Positions 33,411-43,552 of a DNA stretch of 64,000 bases are shown here, piece after piece (the first letter of the stretch is position 1; every line of letters starts with the position of its first letter). The notes beneath the pieces are model-generated. The model was given only the letters and a program-made list of their open reading frames with translations, had not been told where the DNA came from and did not search any database. A program made the position numbers and the translations under genes. This DNA comes from Pyropia yezoensis. Lineage: Eukaryota; Rhodophyta; Bangiophyceae; Bangiales; Bangiaceae. The stretch spans positions 20,093,816 to 20,157,815 of the forward strand of contig CM020619.1 of assembly GCA_009829735.1 (NCBI GenBank), written 5' to 3'.

Positions 33411-33773
33411 TGTAGCAATATGGTTGGCCGTATTGTAACCCTAATACTAGGGGGGCTACTTCTAACCCTTAACTTTCAATTTGATAGTTCGTACTGGTCC
33501 CGGTATCTATAAGCTACGTATGACCAGAGGGACTTGCATCTTGGGGTGGAGGGTAGTTAGTAGTGTCTCCGAGGGTTTATAACGAGGGGGCCGGCGGCGA
33601 ATCCACCGCCAGCCAAGGTAGAACAACAAACCCCTCCCATTTGGGCTCCCATCTTGGTCCCGTGGCTTGCGCTCCAAGGACAGCAACCTTGGCCTCCCGG
33701 TGACGTTGGTGCCGATCCCCCTTGGTGAGTGTTCCCTGAGAGTGGACGTGCGACGGATTCCTATTGTGCTACA
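33411..33773 (+). repeat. Element 1 3' LTR
   Basis: 363 bp, identical to the 5' LTR except for one base that I could find; followed by the CCTGG duplication. TATA-like TTTATAA at 33576-33582. Confidence 0.93.
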
Positions 33774-34107
33774 CCTGGCCTCGGACCGATCCTGTGAGCC
33801 CCTGACAGCAGTCCTCTGCAAGACTGGGCCGGTCTGTGCAGACGGGAGATTTTTCGGCCGGTCTCACATCAAGGCATCACACGGATGCGACACGGATTTG
33901 CGGTGTTGGATGTGGTTCGGCCAAGGACGCGGGCACCGCCGGAGAATTCTTGTGGCCCAGAATGCGTGCGCACTTGGCGACTGTTCTGGGAGATCCTGCT
34001 GTGAACCCCTTTACGGAACTGATCATTCTTTGGAATTCGGCCATACGTCAGGTGCTCACGCGAGGGCCGCCATCGCCCCTACCTCCATACACTGCCTGGA
34101 GCAGGGT
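33774..34107. other. Flanking sequence right of element 1, repeat-related
   Basis: Unique flank joining 22911 in the pre-insertion sequence. CCTGCTGTGAACCCC plus the following ~40 bases (33990-34050) resemble the minus strand of 20890-20970, and the translations share PAVNP....LIIL..SAI, so both may be remnants of one coding repeat. Confidence 0.35.
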
Positions 34108-34352
34108 GTGGCAAAAACCACTTACACACACGGCACCCAAATTGGGGCGGTGTACAAGGGCTGCCTCCCGTGTCGGGAGAACCGGAAGAAGTGCAAGTCG
34201 CACACACTCTGTCCCTGTTGTGGGGCAAACCCCCCACTGACAAACAAGAGGATGGTGTGTGTGCGACTTGCACTTCTTCCGGTTCCCCCGACACGGGAGG
34301 CAGCCCTTGTACACCGCCCCAACTTGGGTGCCGTGTGTGAAAGTGGTTTTTG
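34108..34352. repeat. Inverted pair of LTR 3'-end fragments (element 3 family)
   Basis: 34108-34258 is the reverse complement of the last ~150 bases of the element 3 family LTR (starting TGTGGCAAAAACCACTTAC). It runs head-on into a direct copy of the LTR end at 34259-34352, finishing GTGGTTTTTGCCAC, which is followed by TTTGGTGGATCAGC, a primer-binding-site-like sequence. The two arms could pair over about 90 bases. Confidence 0.65.
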
Positions 34353-34371
34353 CCACTTTTGGTGGATCAGC

Positions 34372-34593
34372 GGGGGATAAGGGGAGGGACAGCGGGGCTT
34401 GGCCCTGCGTCCCCGTCCCGACCAAGAAACTGTTGGACCACACACCATCCTCTTGTTTGTCAGTGGGGGGTTTGCCCCACAACAGGGACAGAGTGTGTGC
34501 GACTTGCACTTCTTCCGGTTCCCCCGACACGGGAGGCAGCCCTTGTACACCACCCCAACTTGGGTGCCGTGTGTGTAAGTGGTTTTTGCCACA
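34372..34593 (+). repeat. Element 3 5' LTR, truncated
   Basis: Matches the last ~222 bases of the 470-bp LTR at 39608-40077 and ends TTTTTGCCACA. It is followed at 34594 by TTTGGTGGAGCAGCATGGG, the primer-binding site. Confidence 0.8.
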
Positions 34594-34712
34594 TTTGGTG
34601 GAGCAGCATGGGACAGAGGGAAACTTTAACTCCGGGTGCACCCGGGTGTAGGGGGCCCTCTGTCTCAGAGGAACGGTGGACTTGGACCGTGTCATACGGA
34701 TCGTCAGCCAAC

Positions 34713-36658
34713 ATGGCTAGTTCGGACCCCCCGTCGTCCGGGGAGTACACGGGTGACGCACGTACTTCAGTGCCTTTGAATACTGGTGAGACGCAGGTGG
34801 GTTTACCTGGGGTCGCAGAGGGACTGGAGGTCCCACAAGCCAGCAGGACTGGAAGTGCGGGCGGGCAACAGGCCACCCCGACTCAGTCGGGACTTCGCTC
34901 GGGTGACACTTCTGATGTGGGTGGGCCGAAGTCTGGCCACCGTGTGGTACACTCAACGGGAACGTCCCAAGGGGTGAGGAGTGTCCCCGCGGCTTCCACT
35001 CGGGTTGGAGCCAACTTTGGCTTGGAGCCGTCGCCAACTAGGCTTTCGGAGGACGGCGGACCTCCGTTGGTCGGCGATGGGCTCGCGCCCATGCCCCCGG
35101 TTGAGACCCCTGAGGAACGTGGTTACCCCTCAGGAGGACTCCCGGAGGCGGACCGAGACTCAACTGGAGTCGTCAATCCACTCCTCGCGGAAACTGTCCG
35201 TCGGGAGGCGACCAATGTGTTGCGGCAGACTTTGCCGGACCTGGTGGTCACGATGACGAATACTATTCTGAATCAGATTGTGGCGAGTTTGCCAGATGGC
35301 CTCAATGTCCAGACCGGATCGGGGCTTTCGAGCCCGCAGGCGCAGGGGGAATCCCTCCTCACGCCTATCTCGGGTCGCCCCGAACAGGGGGCGACACCTG
35401 TGACTCCCAACGAGGGAGCCACACCATACTCGGTGGGGCGTACGCCCTTCATGGGGGAGTTCCCCCCGGAAACGCCGGCGGCTACACCAAGCGCGCCGCG
35501 CTAGACTATGGGCACTGAGGGTGAACTTGGCCCAGTGCCACAGCGGCTGTTCCCTCAACGTGAGGTGCCACCCAAGATCCAGGTAGCCAACCGGTCTACC
35601 AGAGGATATTTGATTGTGAGACCGACGCCCTCCACAATAGGTCGGTGGCGTATGGTCCTGACCAGGCCCAAGCCATGGGCCGTGCCAAGAAGAATGCCCT
35701 TAACTCTTTTGGGCACAAAGCGGAGTGGGATGGAACTCCCCCCCTCCGTGTCTTTGAGTTCCTACGTCGTTTCACAAAAGCCTGTGACGACAATGCCATA
35801 AGTGAAGGCATGGCATTCTACATGCTACAGGAGTTTACGAAGGGAGACCTGCGGACAGAACTTATGTCCGTCATGCCCAGCTCCTCAAGTGGAGGCGCTG
35901 GTGAGGTGACGTCCTATTTGGAGCTCGCCAACTGGTTGTTGAGAGCCATGGTTGATGAAGCGGCGTTGGCTTCTCAAGTCGAGGAGTTTACGCAAGCCCA
36001 TCAGGAGGAGGCTGAGGACGAGTGGTCCTTTGCGGAGCGGGCTCGTAAGCTCAACAATCTTTGTGGGTTTCTTCGTCCACAAGCTGTGGTGAAAAGTCGG
36101 TTTGTGGAGGGACTTCATTGGTCAGTCCGGATGGAGACCCGGGAGCATAACACTGCCCGGGCGACCCTGGCCGAGTTGGCTAGGTTCGCCTGGCGCAGAG
36201 GCGAGGCCTACAGCAAGTTGCGGGAGGAACAACGCCAGGAGCGTCAAGCCGAGTTGGCCAAGGAACGGGAGGAGGCGCGCCAGGCCAGACAGTTGAGAGA
36301 GGCACGCCGAATCCGCAAGGAGAGGGTGGTAGATGCCGTGGGAACTTCCCAGGGTATCTCTTCGTCTTCCCCAGTTGGGAAGACCCCTCCGGGAACTGAC
36401 AATCGGTGTTGGAACTGCAACTCCGATGGACACTGGGCATATGATTGCCCCAAGTTGAGTAAACGCATTCAACAACTTGTTAGGAATGCGAGTAAGAAGT
36501 CGGCTACGAACGAAGTACGTTCACGCCGCGAGGGTGGGTCTCGACCGGTGGTGGCGGTCGCCACACCCTCGGCGGAGGGGGCGGACACGTCGTCCTCGGA
36601 CTCGTCGTCTTCCCCTTCGTCCTCAGATTCGGACGCCAAGTCGGCGGGAAACGAATGA
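34713..36658 (+). pseudogene. gag: Element 3 gag, frameshifted
   Basis: ATG 34713 opens MASSDPPSSGEYTGDARTS and a Ser/Gly/Pro-rich N-terminal region that stops at TAG 35502. The gag core resumes in another frame from about 35564 (VAYGPDQAQAMGRAKKNAL; FEFLRRFTKACDDNAISEGM; EDEWSFAERARKLNNLCGF) and ends at TGA 36656-36658. It has a Lys/Arg/Glu-rich coiled-coil-like stretch and one zinc knuckle, CWNCNSDGHWAYDC (C-x2-C-x4-H-x4-C). Both a stop and a frameshift between 35502 and 35564 break it. Its TGA overlaps the pol ATG in ATGA (36655-36658), an arrangement suited to termination-reinitiation. Confidence 0.8.
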
Positions 36659-39454
36659 CCGTTGGAGCTGGTCGTCCGAAGCTCACAACGGCAGCCTCGG
36701 CCAAGTGGGTCAAGAGGACGAACCAACCGTGCCGGATACTGCGGCGACCTAAGGGAGTCCGCCCACCTCGGGTAGGACTCCCCAAGAACGTAAACCCACG
36801 TCGGGTCATCGCGGTGCTGACGGGTGAGAACTTTCAGGTGGCTGGACGGGTGCAACTTGCCCCCGGCCGCGCCTGTTGTGCCCGTATCGTACTTGATACC
36901 GGGTCAGGAGCCTCCTTGATACGCAAGTCGCTATTACCAAAGGAGATGAAGCTCCAACGCTGGAGGTCTAAAGCTGATCATCTGATCGATATCAATGGTG
37001 GGGTACTTCCCATCGTTGGTGCCGTGACCCTACCGACTAGGTTGGGGACCCATGAGGTCGACGTGACCTATGGAGTAGTTGAGAATACATCGGTACCCCT
37101 GCTTCTGGGTACCCCCTATGTTGCTACACAAGTGCCTTTGATTTGTGGCCCTGAGTATTGGGTCAGGTTGATGAATGGGGAAACCATCCCCATCCTTGGT
37201 AAGGGAAAGTCTGTGGCTCCTGTGACAGTCTCACAGTCGAAGCCTGTTTGTTCTGTGAGGGAAGGGTTTACTGCTACCCTGCGTTTAGCCCGTAAAGTCA
37301 CGTTGCCCCCCAACTCGGTGGCGCACGTTGACGTTGTAACTGATTATACGGGGAGCGGGTTGGTGTACCCTTACCCCCGTCTTGCTCGCAAGCACCAAGT
37401 GCATGTTGCCCTTGGCACGATGGACTCCAAAGCCGGAGTCCCGTGGAGGATCCAGGTGATGAACCTGAGCTCGTCGCCAAAGTACTTCAAGTCGGGAGCC
37501 AAGTTCGGCTATATCGACCAACACGAGGGACCGGTAGTAGCGGTCACCCTCAACGCGGGCGCAAGTAGCGACCCGAAGTCCGGAAAGGAGAAGCGTCAAG
37601 CCAAGTCGGCCGCCTCTCCTCGGCCCCATGTGAACATGGAGGGTGTCCCACCCAGGTTGAGGGTTCAAGTTGAACGCCTCTTGGACCAATATCACAAGTT
37701 GTGGGATGGTCAATTGGGACTCATGAGAGCCACCCAACACCGGATCGAGTTGAAGCCCGGTGCACCCCCTATACGCCAACAACCGTATAGGGGAGGACCC
37801 CGTTCAAGGGCCCTCGTTAAGGAGCAAGTTGCTCGCGTGGAGGCCCTCGATGTGATCGAGGCCAGTAACGCCGAGTGGGCGAGTCCGGTGGTTATCGTCC
37901 CCAAAGTTGATGGGACCCCCCGGTTCTGTATCGACTACCGTAAGCTCAACGAGAGCACGGTGAAGGACAGTTATCCCCTACCTAGGATGGACGACTGTCT
38001 GGACTCCCTGGGGGAGGCGAAAGTGTTCTCTACCCTGGACTGTAACGCGGGGTACTGGCAAATTCCCATTGCCCCGGAGGACAGGCATAAAACTACCTTT
38101 ACCTGTCACTGTGGTACCTACCAGTGCAAGCGTCTACCGATTGGCCTGTGTAACGCGCCGGCAACTTTCCAGCGCGCTATGGACATGATTCTGGCCGGAG
38201 TACGGTGGCAGATCTGTCTCGTGTACCTAGACGATATCATTGCGTTCTCCCGAAGTCCGGAGGAACACATTGGCCATCTTGGCCAGGTGTTCAAGTTACT
38301 TGCTGACGCCGGTGTGTCACTGAAGGCGAGTAAGTGCCACCCCTTCACTTAAGAGGTGGAATACTTGGGACATGTTGTCCGTCCGGGGCATCTCAGTGTC
38401 AACGAGAAGAACTTGAGGGCCATCCGTAAGGCTCAGTACCCCCGGACCCAGACCCAGATGAGGAGCTTCCTCGGAATGTGTAACGTGTACCGACGTTTCA
38501 CCAAGGGCTTCGCCAAGGTGGCGAAACCGTTGAATGAGTTCGTGAGCTCAACGCTACCGAAGAACCTGCCTTTCCCAAGTCGGGTGGAGCAGGAATCCTT
38601 TGAGACTCTTCGGGACCTTCTGCTGAAGCCTCCTATCCTGGCTATTCCCAGGTTGGGAGGCCACTACATCCTGGATGTGGACGCTAGCTACGAACAACTT
38701 GGTTGTGTGTTGCTTCAGCAGCTGCCGGACAAGGAGTACTTGCCGGTGGGATACTTCAGCAAGGGGCTGAACTCGGCCGAGAAGAACTACGGAGTCACCG
38801 AGTTGGAAGGACTCGCAGTGGTGTGGGCGGTGACGTCACTTCGTCACTACCTAGAGGGTGAGAAGTTCCTCATCCGCTGTGACCACCGCGCGTTGCAGTT
38901 CATCTTTAAGACGGACTGTACGAACACTCGTCTCAACTGGTGGAGGGTGCGACTGGCACCCTTCAACTTTGATATTGAGTACCGACCTGGCAGGCAACAT
39001 GCCCTTGCCGACGGCCTCTCTCGGGTACCTACCGAGGGGCTGGACACTAACCCAGTCGATGAGGACATCCCCATCGTGGGGGTAGTCACGCGCTCGGGTC
39101 AGGCGTTGAACCCCGAGGCGCCAGGGAACAAGAAGTACTTGCCCCTGTCCCTGGACGAGGTGGTGAAGGCCCAGGCCGAGGATCTCTTCTGCAAGTCGCA
39201 GAGGGATACACTGGATACAGTGGCGGAGACGTGGTTCTTTCTGGGAGACGATGGCCTCCTCATGAGGAGGGGGGTATTCCAGGGGACCGAACAACTTGTC
39301 GTCCCCGCATCCCTCAAGGACAGTATCCTTGAGAGGGGCATAACGCTCCCACAGGTGGATACCTGGGGTCTAGTAAACTGTACCAGACCATGAGGACCAG
39401 GTACTACTGGCCGTCCATGGTGGTGGTAAAGTGAGAACCGAAGAGAGCAAGCTG
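36655..39454 (+). pseudogene. pol: Element 3 pol, in-frame stop and truncated integrase
   Basis: Starts at ATG 36655. Protease: LDTGSGASLIRKS near residue 81. RT: FCIDYRKLN, DCNAGYWQIP, LCNAPATFQRAMD and VYLDDIIAFS (~523). TAA at 38350-38352 interrupts the frame between RT palm and connection; the same frame continues at once (VEYLGHVVRPGH) into RNase H (YILDVDASYEQLGC, about 38668; HYLEGEKFLIRCDHRALQ). From about 39340 a frameshift puts the integrase zinc-module remnant in another frame (KLYQTMRTRYYWPSMVV), and homology ends near 39430. The remaining ~150 bases lead to the polypurine tract, so the integrase core is deleted. Confidence 0.85.
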
Positions 39455-39595
39455 CCAAGTGGGCAAGCTTGAGGAGAGGGGCGGTCAACGCGACCGCCTC
39501 CACACCCGCGTTACGTACTCGAGGGGGGACAGCAAGTCGCGCCCCCAACGCCGAGACGTGCGTTTACGCAGGGCCGACCGGGTCGGTCGGAACTC

Positions 39596-39607
39596 AGGAG
39601 GGGGGAG
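39596..39607 (+). other. Element 3 polypurine tract
   Basis: AGGAGGGGGGAG directly precedes the TGTGGCAG start of the 3' LTR. Confidence 0.65.
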
Positions 39608-40077
39608 TGTGGCAGTATTGACCCCCAGGTAGGGGGGCAACACGTGCCATGCAAGGGGCGGCAGGCCACTAGCCTGATCCGTTCCTCCCCTGCATTTAGG
39701 TCCGCAATCCCTAAGTTTGGGATAGTTAGCTTAGTAGTAAATCCAACTTGGATTTGAGGGTTTTCTGCATTTATCGTCTTGAATTTTCGTGTGGCCAGGT
39801 GAACAGGTGCTGGGGTGGGAGATTCTGAAAGGCGAGATTCTGAGGGAACCCTGGGGGGATAAGGGGAGAGATAGCGGGGCTTGGCCCTGCGTCGCCGTCC
39901 CGACAAAGAAACTGTTGGACCACACACCATCCTCTTGTTTGTCAGTGGGGGGTTTGCCCCACAACAGGGACAGAGTGTGTGCTACTTGCACTTCTTCCGG
40001 TTCCCCCGACACGGGAGGCAGCCCTTGTACACCGCCCCAACTCGGGTGCCGTGTGTGTAAGTGGTTTTTGCCTCACA
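39608..40077 (+). repeat. Element 3 3' LTR
   Basis: 470 bp, begins TGTGGCAGTATTGACC; the end GTTTTTGCCTCACA is a mutated form of GCCACA seen at 34593. It is collinear with the partial LTR at 63644-64000. Confidence 0.85.
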
Positions 40078-40443
40078 GGGTTGATATATTTTGCGAAAGC
40101 ATCCATCGTTAGTAAAAACATGCGATAATCATTGAAAACTTTTCTGATAGTTATCGCCCAGGAGCCACGTGGTAGGATGGCAGCAAGGAATTAACCATGT
40201 CGCGCCCAACACGAGCCGCCTGACGAGCTGCGGACACGGCTTTCGGAAAGGGCGTAGAGCCTAAATTGGGCCGCGTGGTACGCAAGCGGCGGAGAACGTG
40301 CCGCGTGGGGCGGCCGCACCCGCCGTGTACAGTACGCCGCGGAGGATGTGAAGTCCTAGTCGGCGTACGTAGCTCCTATCGTCCTCGTGGTGTGGGTCAG
40401 GATCTTAGCTGGGCACGCTGCCGTACTGTATCGCGGCTACGTA
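40078..40443. other. Spacer between element 3 and Tc1/mariner element
   Basis: No gene. GCGATAATCATTGA at 40122-40135 recurs inverted as TCAATAATTATCGC at 42276-42289, flanking the Tc1/mariner copy on both sides; this may be the end of an older host element. Confidence 0.35.
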
Positions 40444-42098
40444 CAGTCGGTACCCAATATTATCCGTACGGCAAAAAACGAGATCCGTACGGATCGATTT
40501 GACAACAGGCCTGTGAGGCACCACCCACACCCGGGCAGCCCTCAACGTACTGGTGAACGGTGTCAGCTGCCCGCGCAAGCCAATGAGGCTGCAGGGCGCG
40601 GGGAAGGTGACGGGCGGGGTGACGGTGATGGGGGTGGGGAAGAAGATGAGCGTGACGTCGGTGAGGGTCGAGGGGGTCGAGGGATTCGAGCGTAAAGGAG
40701 GTCGTTGTCTGTGTTTGTTGTTCCCCCCGAGGACTCCCCGGGTGGCGCCCGCACTCACGCATTATATACCCCCGGGGGGGCACCCAGGGTGCCTCAAAGC
40801 ATGCAATTGCCCGTGCCGCCGGGGGGGCGGCACCAATGGGCTCAAAACAAGGCATAGGCTCTCAGAACAAGTCAAGGTGGGTGTGCGCGCCCGAAGGCGC
40901 CCCACCAGACAGCCCCAAGCGGGGGCGGGGGCGGCGTGCGGCGCTCGTAGCCCCGCGCCGCTGGCCCCACCCGCCGGTCGGCCGAAAAGGCCGCAGAGGC
41001 GTGTAAGCCAGACGCCAGTCTTCGGGTCGAAAATCTCCCGTGGGTCAGCAAATCTTGCCGTTCCCATTGGCTCGTGGGGAGATTGTTCCGGCTGGCCGAT
41101 GAGTCAGAGATGTGGCTTGTCCTGTGGTCCGTTAGTCCTCTGATCCGCGAAGAGAAAATATCCGTCCGGGGATGAGTCAGGGTACTGACGGGTAGCCGAT
41201 CCGCGGCTCTCGTGCTGACCGTCCGCGACCCGTAGAAAGGAGCGGCCCCAGTTCTTATCCCCGAAGCTAGAGTCTTGGGGATTTAGGGGGCATGTCTTTT
41301 CAAGGCCACCCATCGAATCCAGGCCCTGGGCTGGTCAATACTTGGTGCTAGCACCCCCAGCGGCTATCACACCCCCCACACGACAGGGCATCGACTCCAC
41401 AAGAGACTTGGAAAACGAAGCAGGAATGGCGTCCCACCCGTCGCGCAGAGCCATCCAGCCGCGGTGCGCTGTGGCCCACACAAGGCGCTTGGCGTCGTTC
41501 TTGGCAGACAGGAAGGGTTTCTTGGCCGCTATCCTAAAGTGAAAACCCAAGCTCCGGACGGCCCCGCGGACAGCGGAGACTGACACTGGTCCCTTCTCGG
41601 GCCCTCCCGTCGCTTGGGTGCGCGTGTTATTCACCATCTCTTTTAGGGATGCCGCAGAGGAAAACCCGTCGGTGTCAAGCGCCCGCTTGAGGTTACAGAG
41701 CTTACGGTCCGTCAAAACCTTAGGGCGACCGCGCTTGTCCACCCTGGCGCGGGCGGACTCCGTGCGGATGTCCATAGCTGCGTAGGCGATGGTGCTCTTG
41801 GAGCGCCCCAAATCCGTACCGATGGCCCGAAAGGACTTTTTCTGTTGGAGAAGGCCAGTGATGACCGCGCGCTGACCGTCGGACAGAGGGCGACGCGATG
41901 AGCCCGCCATGGTGGCTGCCGACCAGGGCAGGGTACTGGGCGCTGAGCTGTGGGCTCACATACACGGACGGTGCTGTGGCACTTGGGCGCGACCACGCGC
42001 CGAATGGGGCAATCTGGTGCCATAAGCCGCATCGGGCAGCCGGATCTGGCACCTCTAATTGTTTCCAAAAGCGTACGGATAATATTGGGTACCGACTG
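40444..42098 (-). mobile_element. Tc1/mariner element with perfect 27-bp inverted repeats
   Basis: 1655 bp. CAGTCGGTACCCAATATTAT begins the left end at 40444; the 27-base terminal repeat (40444-40470) recurs exactly inverted at 42072-42098, and both ends are flanked by TA (40442-40443 and 42099-42100), the invariant Tc1/mariner target. The only transposase-related frame is on the minus strand (41335-41910), internally deleted. About 860 bp between its stop and the left inverted repeat (40471-41334) show no transposase similarity. Confidence 0.9.
41335..41910 (-). pseudogene. Tc1/mariner transposase with catalytic core deleted
   Basis: 191 codons from ATG 41908-41910, against ~340 in active Tc1-type transposases. 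The N-terminal ~120 residues are the bipartite paired-like DNA-binding region (RRPLSDGQRAVITGLLQQKK; FRAIGTDLGRSKSTI; a GRPK linker; a second helix-turn-helix to RGAVRSLGF). The frame then passes from the start of the catalytic domain (KPFLSAKNDAKRLVWATAH) straight to the typical C-terminus (AIPASFSKSLVESMPCRVGG, then ...GGASTKY), so the DDE residues are missing without loss of frame. Such a protein might still bind the inverted repeats and act as a repressor, but that is speculation. Confidence 0.8.
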
Positions 42099-42100
42099 TA

Positions 42101-42403
42101 CACAGTTCCGAAGACGACGACAGGGTGCGGCACTGCCGCGTGATCAGGCGGTCCGGTCTGGTCTGATGGGCCTCCGAGCCGACACGTGGTGGAGCACGTG
42201 GACGTCTGATAATCACTATCGTTCCGGTTCTCCTGAACGTTATTCTTTTCTGATAATTTAATCGATAATGTTGACTCAATAATTATCGCCTCTCAACCCT
42301 GGCCTGGAGCCGGCCATGAGGAGGACAGGGCGGACAGTTTTTGCTGGCGCATTTCCTTCTTTGAAACTATTTCGCGGAAAATACGGCACCCTACGCCCTG
42401 GGC
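42101..42403. other. AT-richer spacer left of tandem array
   Basis: No gene. It contains the inverted partner of the 40122 motif (42276-42289), and from about 42340 a diverged unit of the following tandem array. Confidence 0.4.
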
Positions 42404-42905
42404 ACCGGTTCTGGGGGGGGCCGGCCGCTCGCTGGCGCGGTTTGGGGCGCCCCCCTCCCCCCCTGGCGCCGGATCGAGGGGGGGGGTTGTGCCGCCACCG
42501 CGCGGGTTTTGGAGGCACATTTGCTCGTTTGGGAAATATTTGGCGGGGCGGGCGGCACCCTTCCCCCCTGGGTCCCCGTACTGGGGGGGGCCGGCCGCTC
42601 GCTGGCGCGGTTTGGGGCGCCCCCCCCCCCCCCTGGCGCCGGATCGAGGGGGGGGGTTGTGCCGCCACCGCGCGGGTTTTGGCGGCACATTTGCTCGTTT
42701 GGGAAATATTTGGCGGGGCGGGCGGCACCCCCCCCCCTGGGCTGCCGTTCTGGGGGGGGCCGGCCACTCGCTGGCGCGGCTTGGGGCGCCCCCCCGCCCC
42801 CCTGGCGCCGGATCGGGGGGGGGTGGTGCCGCCACCGCGCGGGCTTTGGCGGCACATTCGCTCGTTTTGAAGTATTTGGCGGGTCGGGCGGCGCCCCCCC
42901 CCCTG
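42404..42905 (+). repeat. 169-bp tandem array, left part (three units)
   Basis: Units align at CTGGGGGGG starts 42411, 42581 and 42750. Each contains GCCGGCCGCTCGCTGGCGCG, the inverted pair GGCGCC, CCGCCACCGCGCGGGTTTTG and CATTTGCTCGTTT(T/G)G(A/G)A, with G and C homopolymers of variable length. The third unit is cut at 42905 by the element at 42906. Confidence 0.85.
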
Positions 42906-43552
42906 CGCGGCACAGCTTATCGCCTGTCAAACTTTATTTGCGTTTTTGGTAAATTCTCGAGCAAAAACCTGCACAAAACCTGCATTGACCCCCCCTCAAG
43001 GCATCATAGGTACCGCTCTTCCCCCCTCTTCTTGCTTTCTGCCTATAACAGCTCGGGCGATTGGTGGTCACCACCTCCCTTGGTATGACCGGAAGCGCAC
43101 GGGGCAGGAGAGCACTCTCGTGAAGCGCAAAGAAGCGACCGACCATCGCTGCACCTGGGTGCAATGTTTATACAATCGCGTTTAAAAACCGCGCAATCTC
43201 TCGCACTGGTTAAGCAAAAACCTGCGCGACGACAGCTTTCAAGGGTCTGCTTGGAAAAATCTCTCCACCTTGCTCGACATCTACGGCGTCAATTCTGACC
43301 AATGGACCGCTCTATCCAGCAAACAGCAGCGCCACCGCTGTTGTCATTGGTTGACAGAACACCGACAGCGGCCCTCGTGTCGGTCATCCTGGGGGAGATT
43401 CTTTGGCCTCAGCCCAGCCCCTCGGTCAGAAAAGCAAAATCGTTCTCGAGCTGATCATTTTCGTGCACGAGCAGGGCAAGAATTTGCACAACGAAGCAAG
43501 AGATCTGGCCAAAATCGGGCTTATATCGTGACAGGGGATACGCAGTGCTGCG
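42906..43552 (+). mobile_element. Non-autonomous inverted-repeat DNA element, complete copy inserted in tandem array
   Basis: 647 bp with 24-bp imperfect terminal inverted repeats (42906-42929 and 43529-43552; 20 of 24 match; ends CGC.GCAC.G). The array sequence continues on both sides, and CTG is duplicated (42903-42905 and 43553-43555), giving a 3-bp target duplication. No coding capacity, so it is MITE-like. A 3-bp duplication occurs with PIF/Harbinger and CACTA transposases, but the ends do not settle the superfamily. Copy 1 lies at 8458-8996. Confidence 0.75.

Larger units (their letters stand above)
22917..33773 (+). mobile_element. Element 1: nearly intact chromodomain Ty3/Gypsy LTR retrotransposon with antisense ORF
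   Basis: This 10,857-bp element is bounded by two 363-bp LTRs beginning TGTAGC and ending GCTACA, and by the 5-bp direct repeat CCTGG (22912-22916 and 33774-33778), the expected target-site duplication. Order: 5' LTR, primer-binding site, gag, pol (protease, RT, RNase H, integrase), a stop codon, integrase GPY/F plus chromodomain region, a 24-bp tandem repeat, a long reading frame on the opposite strand, polypurine tract, 3' LTR. The PR-RT-RH-IN order is diagnostic of Ty3/Gypsy. I found a single difference between the LTRs (T in ATAAGTTACG near 23020 versus C in the 3' copy), so the insertion is recent. Confidence 0.93.
34372..40077 (+). mobile_element. Element 3: degenerate Ty3/Gypsy element, second family
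   Basis: Runs from a 5'-truncated LTR (34372-34593) through gag and pol to a 470-bp 3' LTR (39608-40077). RT, RNase H and protease are clearly Ty3/Gypsy, but the LTRs begin TGTGGCAG, unlike element 1. Gag is frameshifted, pol has an in-frame TAA, and the integrase is deleted after the start of its zinc module, so the copy is not autonomous. No target duplication was found. Confidence 0.85.

Noticed and set aside
34259-34651. Frames inside LTR ends upstream of element 3 gag
   Set aside because: Lie in LTR sequence and read through on both strands in the duplicated copies; gag starts at 34713.
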